Shown here: in pieces, positions 14,901 to 25,052 of the stretch | How the letters are laid out: each line of letters opens with the position of its first letter | How positions within the stretch are numbered: position 1 is the first letter of the stretch | DNA from: Pholiota molesta | Taxonomy: Eukaryota; Basidiomycota; Agaricomycetes; Agaricales; Strophariaceae | Reading direction: 5' to 3' | Length of the DNA: 64,000 bases | NCBI GenBank assembly: GCA_014925825.1 | Contig: JACGCK010000052.1 | Span: 62,001-126,000, forward strand | Translations under genes and position numbers: made by a program | The notes under the pieces: model-generated | Told to the model about the DNA's origin: nothing | Databases searched by the model: none | The model's input: only the letters and a program-made list of their open reading frames with translations

Positions 14901-16440
14901 ATGGTCGGCGATAGTCGAAGGTGCGCTGATAATTTCGGTAAATATACGGCCAACAAGAGGGCTCACCTTCTGCGCACTTGATTCATTTCCTGGCACCTTC
15001 CTTTCTAAAAGAACAGCGCTGGTGCCGCCCTTCATCACGCCGAATCTCATCTGACTTTCAATACACAAGTCTCGCGTGCTAGCTTTCATGTCATTGTGGG
15101 CCCTAATACAATAGCGCTTCGGGAGTTTTTTTCTACTAGTTAGAAGTAAGTAATCTTCAAGTTGTCCATTGTGAAGATTCTTCGGGCGGAACATGGCGTC
15201 TTTTTGACTGACCATAAATTCCCTTTTCTACCATAGGCAATCATTGCGAATCCGCGCAGGTCCAGTTATAAGATCTTAATTCAGAAGCAATGTTTGGGAG
15301 CAGTGGAGCGGTTACCGCAAACATGGTGTTCATGTGTGTCTGTTCCGGACGGAACTTGCGAGCGACGATATTGTAATAACTACGACATTTCCTATCATCA
15401 CAATAATCACATATTTATATACAGCGTGAGGAATATGGTATTTTCTTTTGTCAGTTACCGGTCAAGCAGGGAAAAGAAGGCGCCAATTCGGTTCGGCGCG
15501 AATGTAATGCCTGTTTTGTTGAGGCCGGGAGTACCTCCACTTAGCATTGATACATTCCAATTTCCGTTTGCAGAATAGTTAAATCCTCAGTGTCTCATAT
15601 CAATTCAAAGCACTCGTGGTGATTACTGATCGAACGTACATTATTGTTTGGGAGACTGGTATCGAAGGCGAAGACACTCTCCAGTTCGTTGATTTGCGAG
15701 TCGGTCATTTAGATCAGACCGTGCCCGTGTCGATCTCGTCTTCTCCCCATTTTCTCTCGTCCTCACATGCATGCAACCATCTCAAGAGCCTTAAGGCTGG
15801 CGAGCAGATGCTCAAATTTCCTGCCTCCAATTATGGGCAGAACGTACGGTGCCTTCTGCATGAGATATGCAATAGCCACTATCTAGCATCAACGTCTCAA
15901 ATCAGTACAGTAGAAACTGACTTGTGCACTGATGAGCGAGAGGACCGAACCCATGTGGCGGAAGAGAAATAAGGCGAGCCCTATAGTCCCACAGGGACAT
16001 AGTTATTCTAAGTGTATTGGTGGAGATACGTGCGGTTGCTGACTGCATTTGTACTTCGTGTCCTCGTCAGAGCCATCAAGGAAAGAATATTCAGATGAGG
16101 CGATAAGGGCGTTTGATACATCCCATATGCGCACACAGCCATAGCCTAATTTCTATAAACCGTGATAGGCTCCCCGAAAGTGAGTGTTATGAGTGTTAAT
16201 GATTACGGTCGCCCAGCAGCTTCGCCCAGAAAATATCCCAGACAGCGCGTCGCAAATGGACACGAGGTCGCTACAGCTATAAAGATCATACCGTAACGCC
16301 CTTGTCTTCGCGGTATTCACACAGATGGTCGAGGTCGACAAGCTGAGCAATTTCAGCGGCGGAACTGAGTCCGAAATCATAAAAAAAACCGTCTATGAAG
16401 CAGTACGTGTCGTCCTTTCACACTTCGGGCTTTGCAACAT
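11984..16440. other. Gene desert
   Basis: About 4.5 kb without a recognisable gene on either strand. The longest open frames (13587-13853 -, 14865-15215 -, 15616-15972 +) have no known motif, overlap frames on the other strand and lack supportive splice structure. A stretch at 16195-16380 (+) reads protein-like but contains an in-frame stop and may be a coding relic. Confidence 0.45.
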
Positions 16441-17116
16441 ATAGATGGCATCTATATGTTAATCCTATAGTTTTATCTGTAGATAATGTATAGATCTTGC
16501 TGTAAAAGTGACTTGCAGATTAGCTGTAAAATAGTCTCATAGAAATTTCCAGAGAAATTCTACGGAATAACCTGTAAAGGTCATCTGTAGGCATATTCAC
16601 ATATTTTCTACAGCAGCCATCTATAGGTTGATCTATACATAATGTATGGAATTACCTGCAGGACACACGTGTAGATAATCTGCAGGTGTGATCTGTAGAA
16701 GGTCTGATATGTTATCTGCCGAATTACCTATAGGAATACCTATAGGTGCCATTTATATGTACATATAGGTGGGAAAATGTGCTCAGATGTGCATATAGAT
16801 GCCGTCTATAGGCATTCCCATAGGCAATTCCATAGATAAGATATCGGACAATCTATAGAACACGCCTGCAGATTATCTACAGGCTCAACCTGCAGGTAAT
16901 TCCATACGTTGTTTATAGATCAACCTATAGATGGCCGTTGTAAAAAATATATGAATATGCCTACAGACGGCATTTACAGGTTATTCCATGGAATTGATAT
17001 GAAAATTTCTATAAAATATGCTATAGGCAATCTACAAGTCGATTTTATAGCAACATTCATATGTTATCTACAGATAAACCTATGGGACCAACATATAGAT
17101 GACACCTATATGTTGC
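16441..17116. repeat. Degenerate array of ~12-bp palindromic units (CTATAG/CTGCAG/CTACAG core)
   Basis: About 675 bp is built almost wholly from variants of a 10-14 bp unit such as ATCTATAGGT, ACCTGCAGGT and ATCTGTAGAT. The core is the palindrome CTRYAG flanked by A/T. Units occur in both orientations, as a palindromic core allows, and their edges are AC or AT. No open frame is kept. The array begins and ends abruptly against unique sequence, near ATAGATGGCATCTATATG on the left and ATAGATGACACCTATATG on the right. Confidence 0.75.
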
Positions 17117-17189
17117 CACCCCCGAAGTGTCAAGGACTGCGGTACAGCGCTTTCACGGAGGTGAGGTTTCCAATTGGAGCGCGTTGCTT

Positions 17190-17902
17190 ACGCATCCCTC
17201 AAAAGCAGTCCGTTGAAGCCCTTTAGACGATGTCGGCAGGCTTGGTGGACTCTTCGTCGAAAGAGCATACCGTATTCGTAGGATAGCCCAAACCCCAGCA
17301 AGGCCAAACAGATGGAAGTTGGGATCAGCGAGGAGTTATGAGATCATCGTTTGTAGATGGTGCAAAATCCCCGACTCCTCCTGGACCATAAGGCCGAAAG
17401 ACGACCGCAGGTTGGTCGAAGGGCGGACATCCGTGTAGTAGATGTTATATGTGAGGGCAACGCGGTATGCGCTGTTCACTTCGGCAACCTCGTATTCAAC
17501 GTCGCCGAAAAACGTGGCGAAGGCGGTGGACAAATCAGCGCCCTCCGTCTTGCCTGCCTTTCGATAGCTGTCATCCAGAAGAGCTTCCTGGTTCTTGTGC
17601 CAGATGATGCTGAATAACATGCGTCGGAGAGAGCCATGAGTTGTACCTCGGTGGGGTTGTTTAAGTTGTGTTGAAGTAGATAACTCCAGCTTACATAGAT
17701 AAGTAGATGCTACGGAAGTAAGCATGGGTTGAGGTGTACTCGCCTTACTGCGATAGAACAAGGATTGAGGTGTGTTTAGCTCTGTAGTAGAAATATCTAG
17801 GACGCTTTTGAAGGCAAACTGAATGGCGTCGATTGATAGAGGCAACCAGTGAACCACGTTGGGAACTTGGAAGCGTGTTGTCACGATCACGCGCAAAAGC
17901 AC
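17190..17902 (-). pseudogene. Relic of a 2-oxoglutarate/Fe(II) dioxygenase (prolyl-4-hydroxylase-like) gene
   Basis: The minus strand from 17902 encodes FATFFGDVEYEVAEVNSAYR and then VALTYNIYYT, the core of a fungal dioxygenase family that normally reads DVEHEV...SG.RVTLTYNLY. The frame hits a stop at 17338. A shifted frame then continues with LLGFGLSYEY and LKG, which also match the family. The gene is therefore broken by at least one stop and one frameshift. The histidine expected in DVEHEV, probably the distal iron ligand, is Tyr, and the Gly of the SG pair is Ala. The region upstream of the core is only weakly similar and lacks a convincing first iron-ligand motif. Intact homologues would hydroxylate protein or small-molecule substrates; this copy is very unlikely to be active. 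Confidence 0.65.
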
Positions 17903-18199
17903 GAGACGTGACAGTCCGTGCCCTCGTCACCAGTACTCTCTTCTACTCTCTTCGAATTCAACTTGTCCAGCTCGCTCATCATCGCCATTTTATCGCCATT
18001 TCCACTTTATCTGAAACGTCTCTTTTCTGTGCTGGGAACATGATATCTCTGGAATTTGGGATGGGTAAAGGGGCTGATGTATGTACTGATGCCAACTCGC
18101 CTGGTTCGCTGATAAGGAAGCCGATAGAACTGCACTGGATTCCTGCCGCGCTGTCAATTTCTGGAAAGTCTCCCATGGACCATTTTTGAACATTAGCCC

Positions 18200-18218
18200 T
18201 GAACGTTGAACATTGAAG
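18200..18218 (+). repeat. 19-nt dispersed element, identical copy at 36330
   Basis: TGAACGTTGAACATTGAAG occurs here and again, identical and on the same strand, at 36330-36348. A variant (TGAACGTTGAGCTTGAAAA) sits at 21212. It is AT-rich with an internal AACGTT palindrome. Confidence 0.55.
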
Positions 18219-18220
18219 AC

Positions 18221-18540
18221 ATAGACGTTGGCTGTCGACAACACCACCACTAGTGGGCGCCATCATGCCCAGCCCACCCACCAAGCGGCCCTCAACGACA
18301 TTCCTGATCAAATCCATGGCTCAGGCGCAAATGCGAACGCATTCGGCCTGACGCAAGCCAGCGGTCTTGGAGCAAATTACGACAACAATTCCGTAAGTTT
18401 TTCTGCGGTGCTTTAGAAGCGCAATCGAACGTTTCATTCGCTCTGAAATAGAAAACTGGCGCTGGTGGAGACGGGAATCAGCGGCAGCTGGAAACCAATT
18501 TTTGGTAAACAAAACGACCCGTACAAATTGACCAAAATTT
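18221..18540 (+). pseudogene. Fragment of a GRHH-motif gene related to the gene at 34692-34972
   Basis: After a plausible ACATAG acceptor, the plus strand encodes a segment with GRHHAQPT and ANANAFGLTQASGLGA, ending at a GTAAGT donor near 18391; a possible next exon encodes TGAGGDGNQRQLE. It matches the second exon of the small gene at 34.7 kb (GRHHVQPT ... ANGDAFGQTRAS), including a block where about 30 of 37 bases agree. No first exon encoding the MPFFGSS start is visible upstream, so I read this as a 5'-truncated copy. An unrecognised first exon remains possible. Confidence 0.45.
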
Positions 18541-18743
18541 CAGACTACTCCCGTCTCTCCTCCAGGCGTATGAGAACTTAATGACATGATCCTTCTCTCC
18601 GAGGCATGTGTGCGAGTGCTTTTAATTACTCTCCCGCATTGTTCAAGCGGATAGCGACAGTCAACGAGGATTCCGACACAGGAGTGCTAGTGAAGCTTAG
18701 TGAAGGTCCAATGGTACTTCTTTGTCGTGAGCCGGATGTTTTT

Positions 18744-19350
18744 CTAAAGTGAATAGTGCCAGTCAAAATCATGATAAGGAATTTTTTTCCCAGCAGATGA
18801 ACATACGCTATTGGCCTCAGATCCCCAGTAATAGTTTTGGTTATTATGGGTCATGTAGATGGAACAACTGTAAGGTCCATGTTCATCGCCATCCCTTTGG
18901 AAATTGTCATCCCAGATGATCTGTAACCTTTTCGTACGAACAGGGCTTACCCAGGGATGCCAAAGGTCCAAAAAATCCTGTTCGCGGACTCGCTACTGAC
19001 AGGAGCACCGACATCGCCCTGAGCGCTCGCGGAAATGATGACAGGCGCACCGTCAATGCCCGCATCGATGTTGACAGAGACATATTTGTCGGGGTGAAAC
19101 ATGGGTTTGATGCAGCCATCGCCCGTGATATTCCACTAAAATACAGATGAGCTGTATGAACATGTCTGCGAGACCAAGAGTGTCTACCGACCGATTGTTC
19201 GACGTTTTTGACGGTTGGGTCTTGACCCACAAGCAAAAGACTTAGGTCTAAAGTAGCCGAAACCGGGTCTGGGCATACAACTCCTCTAGGGGAGCTTTCC
19301 TTGGACTGGATGGTGTATGTCCGGGGGGGAATGCCAGTGGGAATGGACAT
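18744..19350 (-). CDS. Beta-trefoil-like (lectin/inhibitor-type) protein, truncated paralogue
   Basis: Three exons on the minus strand start at 19350 with MSIPTGIPPRTYTIQS. The second exon opens WNITGDGC and contains KYVSVNIDAGIDGAPVI and IFWTFGIPG; the third contains SIYMTHNNQNYYWGSEA. The W-x-I and YYWG pattern and the strand spacing suggest a beta-trefoil protein of the fungal ricin-B-like or mycocypin-like kind, but this is an inference from pattern. A TAG at 18744-18746 ends the frame where the paralogue at 21.65 kb has CAG and continues through KDIRLTTEEYFWTFTPV; the corresponding codons still exist here after the stop. The product thus lacks its last strand or strands. The exact splice joining exon 3 in frame is uncertain. 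Confidence 0.5.
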
Positions 19351-19429
19351 GATATGCGTCGGAAACCTGTGAGCAAGAGGGAATAGTATGTGCGGGTATG
19401 GCTGGAGTTCTTGAGAAGGAGATATCTAT

Positions 19430-19437
19430 TTTATATA
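19430..19437 (-). promoter_or_regulatory. TATA box of the first beta-trefoil-like gene
   Basis: TATATAAA on the minus strand, 80 bp before the ATG at 19350; conserved at the paralogue (22501-22508). Confidence 0.5.
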
Positions 19438-19547
19438 GGTACTTCCACGGCGCAAAGGGTGCGTCTTAATGAGGTTTGATTGATCGATGACGATTGGATG
19501 ACGATGAAGATAACGTTCTTATAGAGCGCCTTATGAGCGCTAGGCGT

Positions 19548-19770
19548 TCAATTTTAACATATCTGTGTAATTAATAAATCTCATTGACATGCTCCTTGTT
19601 TGAAAAGTCAATCGCAATCGATAAGCTAACTTCGTCTCATACTGAATACAGCTGCTTGCTTTCTGAATCCCCGAAATTGCCCCAAATCCAATTCTAGATG
19701 TATGCTTCGTACACTGCATCACTGCCGATTGATTTCTGTTGCATATAACGTGCTCGCTATTTTGGCGCGG
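19548..19770. repeat. Upstream element, copy 1 of 3
   Basis: About 220 bp containing the landmark CAATCGCAATCGATAA and, later, a segment like TTCGTACACTGCAT followed by GATTTCTGTTGCATA. Related copies lie at 22614-22830 and 22868-23075. It sits upstream of the first beta-trefoil-like gene. Confidence 0.65.
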
Positions 19771-19807
19771 CCAGCGTAAAAGCGGGAAAAGCAGCTTTGT
19801 CAAGAAA

Positions 19808-20660
19808 TCAATACAAATATCTATATCCTTTCCTCCTCTGCATAGCTTGTTCAAATGTAAGTCCCTCTAACCTGGCTGCTTCCTCTACACGAGTGCGATT
19901 CGCTCCTTCCATGGCCGACTTTTCATCATTATCCAGTTTGCGGTTCTCGCGGATAAGTATTTGACGCATGACTGACAACAGAAGCATGGCGCTTAGCTTT
20001 GAAGATGTAAGAAGAAATGCGAAATCCTTGACGTACCCAGAGCAAGAATGGTGCTAATCAAAAGAGCGCCCAAAGATATAGCCATTGATTGATGATATTT
20101 TGGACCCCAGGCCCCTTTCCAAGTGTAAGAGCCCATCCTGCAAAACAAAATTCAGGTTTTTTTTTCCTGCGGTCAATGTGTGTAATAAGCGTACAGATTA
20201 CCGAGGTTTCCACATCCACTGACAATACCAATAGCAGCCGCTCGCTTGCTAATAGATAGATGAGTTGGAGCATTTTTGAGTCACCAGTAGAAGACTTACG
20301 CAGGAGGCCGCGAAATACTGTTTGAAACCCACACGAGCGACATCACGGTTCCAGCATAACCACACGCCATAAAAAATAAAGAGATATAGCGGCCGGCAAG
20401 TGACATAGTCGATAGAGCAATGATGTAGCCAACTATGACGCCCCACCACCAAGCCGCAACGTGCAGAAAGCGTTCGCCGGTTTTATCTAGCAAGATAGAT
20501 TCAATAAGGTTCAATTATTAAAATTGTGGGGATATACCGGCATGCCATGCGCTCAAGCAACATACTACAGAGGCCACAATCCATGGGGGACTAGCAAGAT
20601 GCTTCAAATTTTCGTACCAGAGCCAGGAAGCCGGAGAAGCTGATTCAGAGGACATGCTCG
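19808..20660 (-). pseudogene. C-terminal half of an MFS transporter (allantoate-permease-like family)
   Basis: The minus strand encodes the second half of a major facilitator of the DAL5/nicotinate-like anion:cation symporter family. Exons carry SPPWIVASVVCCLSAWHADK, TGERFLHVAAWWWGVIVGYI, LAGRYISLFFMACGYAGTVM, the KRAAAIGIVSGCGNLGNL segment, SYTWKGAWGPKYHQSMAI, and the cytosolic tail NRKLD ... RRKGYRYLY with a stop at 19808. All introns in this half join in phase. Nothing resembling transmembrane helices 1-6 is found upstream of about 20650, where the sequence changes to a Ser-rich frame. The gene is therefore 5'-truncated and cannot make a normal 12-helix carrier, although a half-size product starting near 20655 cannot be excluded. 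Confidence 0.72.
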
Positions 20661-21651
20661 TTAAAGCCACTGAGTCTGTGCTCTCCAGCAACACTGTTTC
20701 TCGACTGTTTCTCCCGTTGGTGCACATTAAATTCACCGATTCAGTTCGATGCTGCCCTCGTATGATGCATTCAGGTGTCATCGATTCACCGTACTGGTAC
20801 ATCGCTCCACTCACTGTTCACGAACCTCAGCGCCCCCTTCGTCCTCTCCAGCACCCACCACCTTGGGTATTTCCTTCCTTCCTTTTCCCCACATCGGCTT
20901 TAAATTTGGCCTTGACGCGATTCTGTCACTGGCTGAGCGCTGAGCGCTGAGCTCCCACCTGCAACTTGACGGTTGATACAGACCTCGCCGCCCGTTTGCC
21001 TGTGGACTTTCGAGGAAAGATTCCGACACCAGTAAGTTTTGCATTGTGCCCTGGGTCGGCCCACACGCTGCTTCGACCCCACCGAAAACACGAATGTGAA
21101 CCATCGCTGGGTCCCCCTCAGCTACCCAGTGCCTTGCCGCAGACTTCTAATTTAGGTTTTTGGGTGTGAAAATTTTGCTTCGGCCGCTCTGTGGTTTTCA
21201 AGAACTCTGTTGAACGTTGAGCTTGAAAATGGAACACTGGACACTGGGACGTTGTGCCTAGGTGCTCTGATTTGTGCTCTGATTTGCTATTTTGACGCTG
21301 GTAATCGGAGGGTGGCCTGCCCCTACTGGGCCGCCGGACCGGATGTGGTGCTAGGCTGGACCCGCTCTCGTCTCTTCTACTCAATCCTTTCAACTTCTTC
21401 ATACCTCTTCCCAACTCCCGGTACGCACTTTCGCCGAGCTGGGCTCTACGGGAAGGTTCATCGTGTGTGCAAGGCTTACTTGCGGACTCGGGGTACTCAT
21501 GGGTATACACACCCGCCTTGGCGTGTTTATTTGCTTTCGTTCGTATGATTACACGACGCACACACATTTATATTCATATTTCTTTTGCGACCAGGAACCA
21601 CGATTGAGTACAAGAACAGTGGATAGCTTTTTACATCCCAGTTACGCCGGA
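20661..21651. other. Intergenic, no gene seen
   Basis: Short overlapping frames only. A variant of the 19-nt dispersed element is at 21212-21230, followed by a short run of GAACACTGGACACTGGGAC type. This is where the 5' half of the MFS gene would be expected, but no trace of it is visible. Confidence 0.45.
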
Positions 21652-22409
21652 TTACTGAGCTACAGGCAACGGGGACGACACAGGAGTGAAGGTCCAAAAG
21701 TACTCCTCTGTCGTGAGTCGAATGTCTTTCTGAAGTGGACGATGCCAGTCAATACGGATAAATTTCCCAACAGATGAACATACGCTAGCGGCCTCACAAC
21801 CCCAGTAATAGTTTTGGCCACTACTGGTCATGTAGATGGAACGAGTGAAGGCTCCAGCGACACTTCCAAATCTTCCAATATTATCAATCCTTTCAAATGG
21901 TTAGTATGTCGGAAATTCTACCAAAAGCATATCAGACCTGGCGGACATGGCGGCTCTGATACGTTGTCATATAAAACATGATTTGTACATGTCAGAACGT
22001 GGTAGGTAAATATCACGTCGCACGAACAGCGCTCACCCACGGAGGCCGAAGTGCCAAAACATGTTGATGCTCAGGGGAACAGAACCGGATAAGCCCTGAG
22101 CGCGCGCGGAAAGAATGACGGGCACACTGTTAGGGTTCGAATCGGCGTCGACAGAGGCATTTTTGTTAGGTTGGAGCGTGGGTATGATGCAGTTAGTGCT
22201 CGTGATATTCCACTGAAATACAGAAGAGTTGAATGAAGATGTCTATGAGACAAAGAGGATTTACCGACCGAGTTTTTAACGCTTTCAATGCCTTGCTCTA
22301 CAAGAAGAAGACTTGGGTCTAGAAGAGCCGAAACTGGGTCTGGGGGAATTACTCCTCTAGGGGAGATCTCCTGGGAATGGATGGTGTACGTGCCGGGGGG
22401 AAGGGACAT
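21652..22409 (-). CDS. Beta-trefoil-like (lectin/inhibitor-type) protein, full-length paralogue
   Basis: Start at 22409 (MSLPPGTYTIHS), three exons, stop TAA at 21652. Exon 2 begins WNITSTNC and carries NKNASVDADSNPNSVPVI and MFWHFGLRG. Exon 3 carries SIYMTSSGQNYYWGCEA and ends with the strand EEYFWTFTPVSSPLPVAQ. The repeated W-x-I/T pattern and length near 200 residues are consistent with a single beta-trefoil domain, as in secreted or cytosolic fungal lectins and protease inhibitors. No signal peptide is seen, as is usual for such fungal proteins. It is a tandem duplicate of the gene at 18744-19350, and similarity extends beyond both ends of the coding regions. The ligand or target cannot be told. 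The first and last exons are firm, but the acceptor of exon 3 is not fixed. Confidence 0.55.
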
Positions 22410-22500
22410 AGTATACGATGAGAAACTGGGTGAGCAAGAGTTAAGGGTATGTGACAGTATGTGCGCGTCAGGCTGGAGTTTTCGAGCAGGAGGTATCGGT

Positions 22501-22508
22501 TTTATATA
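22501..22508 (-). promoter_or_regulatory. TATA box of the second beta-trefoil-like gene
   Basis: TATATAAA on the minus strand, 92 bp before the ATG at 22409, in a promoter clearly homologous to that of the first copy. Confidence 0.5.
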
Positions 22509-22613
22509 GGTATACGACGCAGAGAGTGCATCTCAATGAGATTATATTGATCGATGGCGATTATGATAAACATTCCTTGGGAGGGCTAGGTGTTTGCTAG
22601 GTGTGTAAATTTA

Positions 22614-22830
22614 AAGCGTCTGAATGGTATAACCTACATATCTCATTCTCATGCTCCTTGTCTACAAGTTCAATCGCAATCGATAAATTAATTTCGTCGC
22701 ATGTTGTTTGAATACTTACACTTGAAGCTCGAAATTCCCCCGAGTCTAATTCTAGATCTATGCTCCGTACACCGCATTACTGCCGCTTGGTTTTTGTTCC
22801 ATACAACGTGGCGCGCCTTTGACGCCTGCA
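22614..22830. repeat. Upstream element, copy 2 of 3
   Basis: Shares CAATCGCAATCGATAAA, TCTAGATCTATGCTCCGTAC and the CCGCATTACTGCCGCTTG segment with the copies at 19548 and 22868. Confidence 0.65.
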
Positions 22831-22867
22831 GCTGTACAAGCAGATAACGTTTTATGGAGCGCTAGGT

Positions 22868-23075
22868 GTGTAAACTTAAAACGTCTGAAAGTATCCTACG
22901 CATCTCGTTCTCATGCTCTTCTCCGCAGATTGAATCGCAATCGATAAGCAAATTTCATCTAATTGCTTGTTGTTTGAAGCCCCGAAATTCATCGATAATT
23001 CTATATGTGTGTTTCGTACACCGCATAACCACCGCTTGATTTCTGCTGCATACAACCTGGCTCGCTATTTTGATG
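22868..23075. repeat. Upstream element, copy 3 of 3
   Basis: Directly follows copy 2 in tandem. It starts with TAGGTGTGTAAACTTAAAAC (copy 2: TAGGTGTGTAAATTTAAAGC) and keeps GAATCGCAATCGATAAGC and ACCGCATAACCACCGCTTG. No gene lies immediately next to it. Confidence 0.65.
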
Positions 23076-25052
23076 CTGGTAAGACAACTTATATTTGGGC
23101 CTCCTCGTATTTCGTTGCCCATCTTGGCTTTGTATCTCACGCGCATAAAGGCAGATCAAATTAGTCGAGCAAAGACGAGCGGGTGGTGTAGTGTAGCGGA
23201 TAATCACTCGCTCCTGAGCTATCTAGACAGACAAATCGTGGGATGCGTTGTCGCCCAAAGCTACTTGTACTGAGCAGACATCGCAAGGCAGCGATAGCCA
23301 AGTGCACAGCTGTGCTTGAATGTGCTATACACGAGGACGATGCCAACCAGCGCCAATCATGGTGAGAGAAGTACCTGCGCAGCTACCTAGACTGAGCGCT
23401 ATCCGTATGGCGCGGAAGGGCACAGATGGCCGGCGTGGAGTGAATTTGTTTGCAGCGAGAGTAGAAGCCTAGAATTTAGAAGGCAACATCATGTTGCAAG
23501 TGGGGGGGGTTGAGGCGGATTTATTGTATATTCGATTGCCTAGTAGGATGAGAGGAGGTTGTTGTACACCCAATGAGATACTCCTGTACTGAACAGACCT
23601 TGTGCAGCGCTGTGGAAAGGCGAGTCTAGGGAGTCACAGATGGATCATGGGTATACTTAGTCGAGTCCTCCTGGCATGCTGTGTGCGAAGAATATAGATA
23701 GGCGGTTCTGACTAGCGCGTATATGTCATAACACATATACCCTGCGATGAACGGCGCTTGAACCCTATTTATCAGAGATTATTTTGGTGTGAAATAACAG
23801 TTTGGTGACACAGAAACTTGAGAAAGCTGGCAGTGGGTTTTCCGGACGTATCCGGCTATTAAGTAGGTATTGAGGTCATGTGACCGGACGCGCTCTGAAT
23901 CACATCCGAACGCGTTTGCAAAATCCTCTGCGAAATGCTTAACTTCTTCTTTCTTCCTTTCCCCCACCATCTCCCTCACTCTCAGCTCCGTTGAACCTAT
24001 AATGCTTGCCTATAGTCTGTCTACTATCATGATGCCTGACTGGGAAAATGGCAGGCTCCGCATTATGATGACAATGTCCAAGTCCCAATATCCCGAATAC
24101 TTACTCCAAGGCGCAACGACAAGACCGCTATCATGTCCGTTGTACTCTGCCAGGTGAGTCAAGTCTTTTTTTTATTCTCATACGACTTGTTGAAGCTCAT
24201 GCTGTGTCTGATCTCTCATGTGAGGTCGTCTCGTATGAATAGGCTAGTATGATTAGTAGCACTTAGCAATGGGCGATGTAAGTAATATGCGCATATATGC
24301 GCATATTTTTGCAATTTTTCTCACAATATGCTTGTATAGTGCGCTCGGACGAGTCGGACCTCCTCTTCTATGACAAAATGTGTAAGAATGCTGTCTATGC
24401 CCTGGATTTATTGAAGATACCGTATCCCCCGTAATCTCACAGGTCGGACTTGAACTTTCTGGAAAGGATGATTCATACGCGAAAAGCGGTGGGATCATGA
24501 AGGAGGTATGTCCGAAGGTTAGCTACGTACGTCTATCGGAAAAGGTAATGAGGTTCATCCACAAGAATTTTTTACACTTTCAAGCACTTGCAGCATTTGA
24601 ATCCCTCACGTTAGATTCCGACTCGACAACTCGTTTTAATGAACAAGTAAATTCTAATGGATTCTATCATGAAATTACCTTGCAAACGTCAGAATTATTC
24701 AAGTTGTGAACATTCCCAGCGACGCTTTCTTCCGACGCTGTGGCGATACTTGTGACCATGTATGGAATTCTGGTCGTACTTATGGGATTCCTTCTAGAAC
24801 TCACATTTTTGGCGATGTGAGTCAAGAGCGTTTCGACTGTAGGTGTATTTGCGCAGTCATTCAAGGTCATTCCGCGAACAAAACCAAGACAAATGTCGGA
24901 ACAACGAAAACATTGATGATGGGGTTGCAACGCCATGACGTGAGGGCGTGACACGCGGTGACAGGCACCAACTTTGGGTCCTGCGGCGAACAGCCTTGCT
25001 GTGCTCCCTCTCTCATAACTCTCCTTTCTGCCCAGCGCAGGCCATCCCAGCC
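23076..25052. other. Mostly non-coding; possible multi-exon gene around 23990-24720 (+)
   Basis: The left part holds weakly repeated segments of the type GCTACTTGTACTGAGCAGAC (23260, 23380, 23580). In the right part several exon-like pieces with GT-AG borders exist, for example a frame ending at CTCTGCCAG/GTGAGT (24153) and one encoding VGLELSGKDDSYAKSGGIMK (24442-24501). A hydrophobic stretch (AILVTMYGILVVLMGFLLEL) lies at about 24744-24820. I could not join them into one consistent protein, so I do not call a gene. Confidence 0.3.

Noticed and set aside
16441..17116. CRISPR-like array
   Set aside because: Units are degenerate, palindromic and without spacers, and the organism is a eukaryote.
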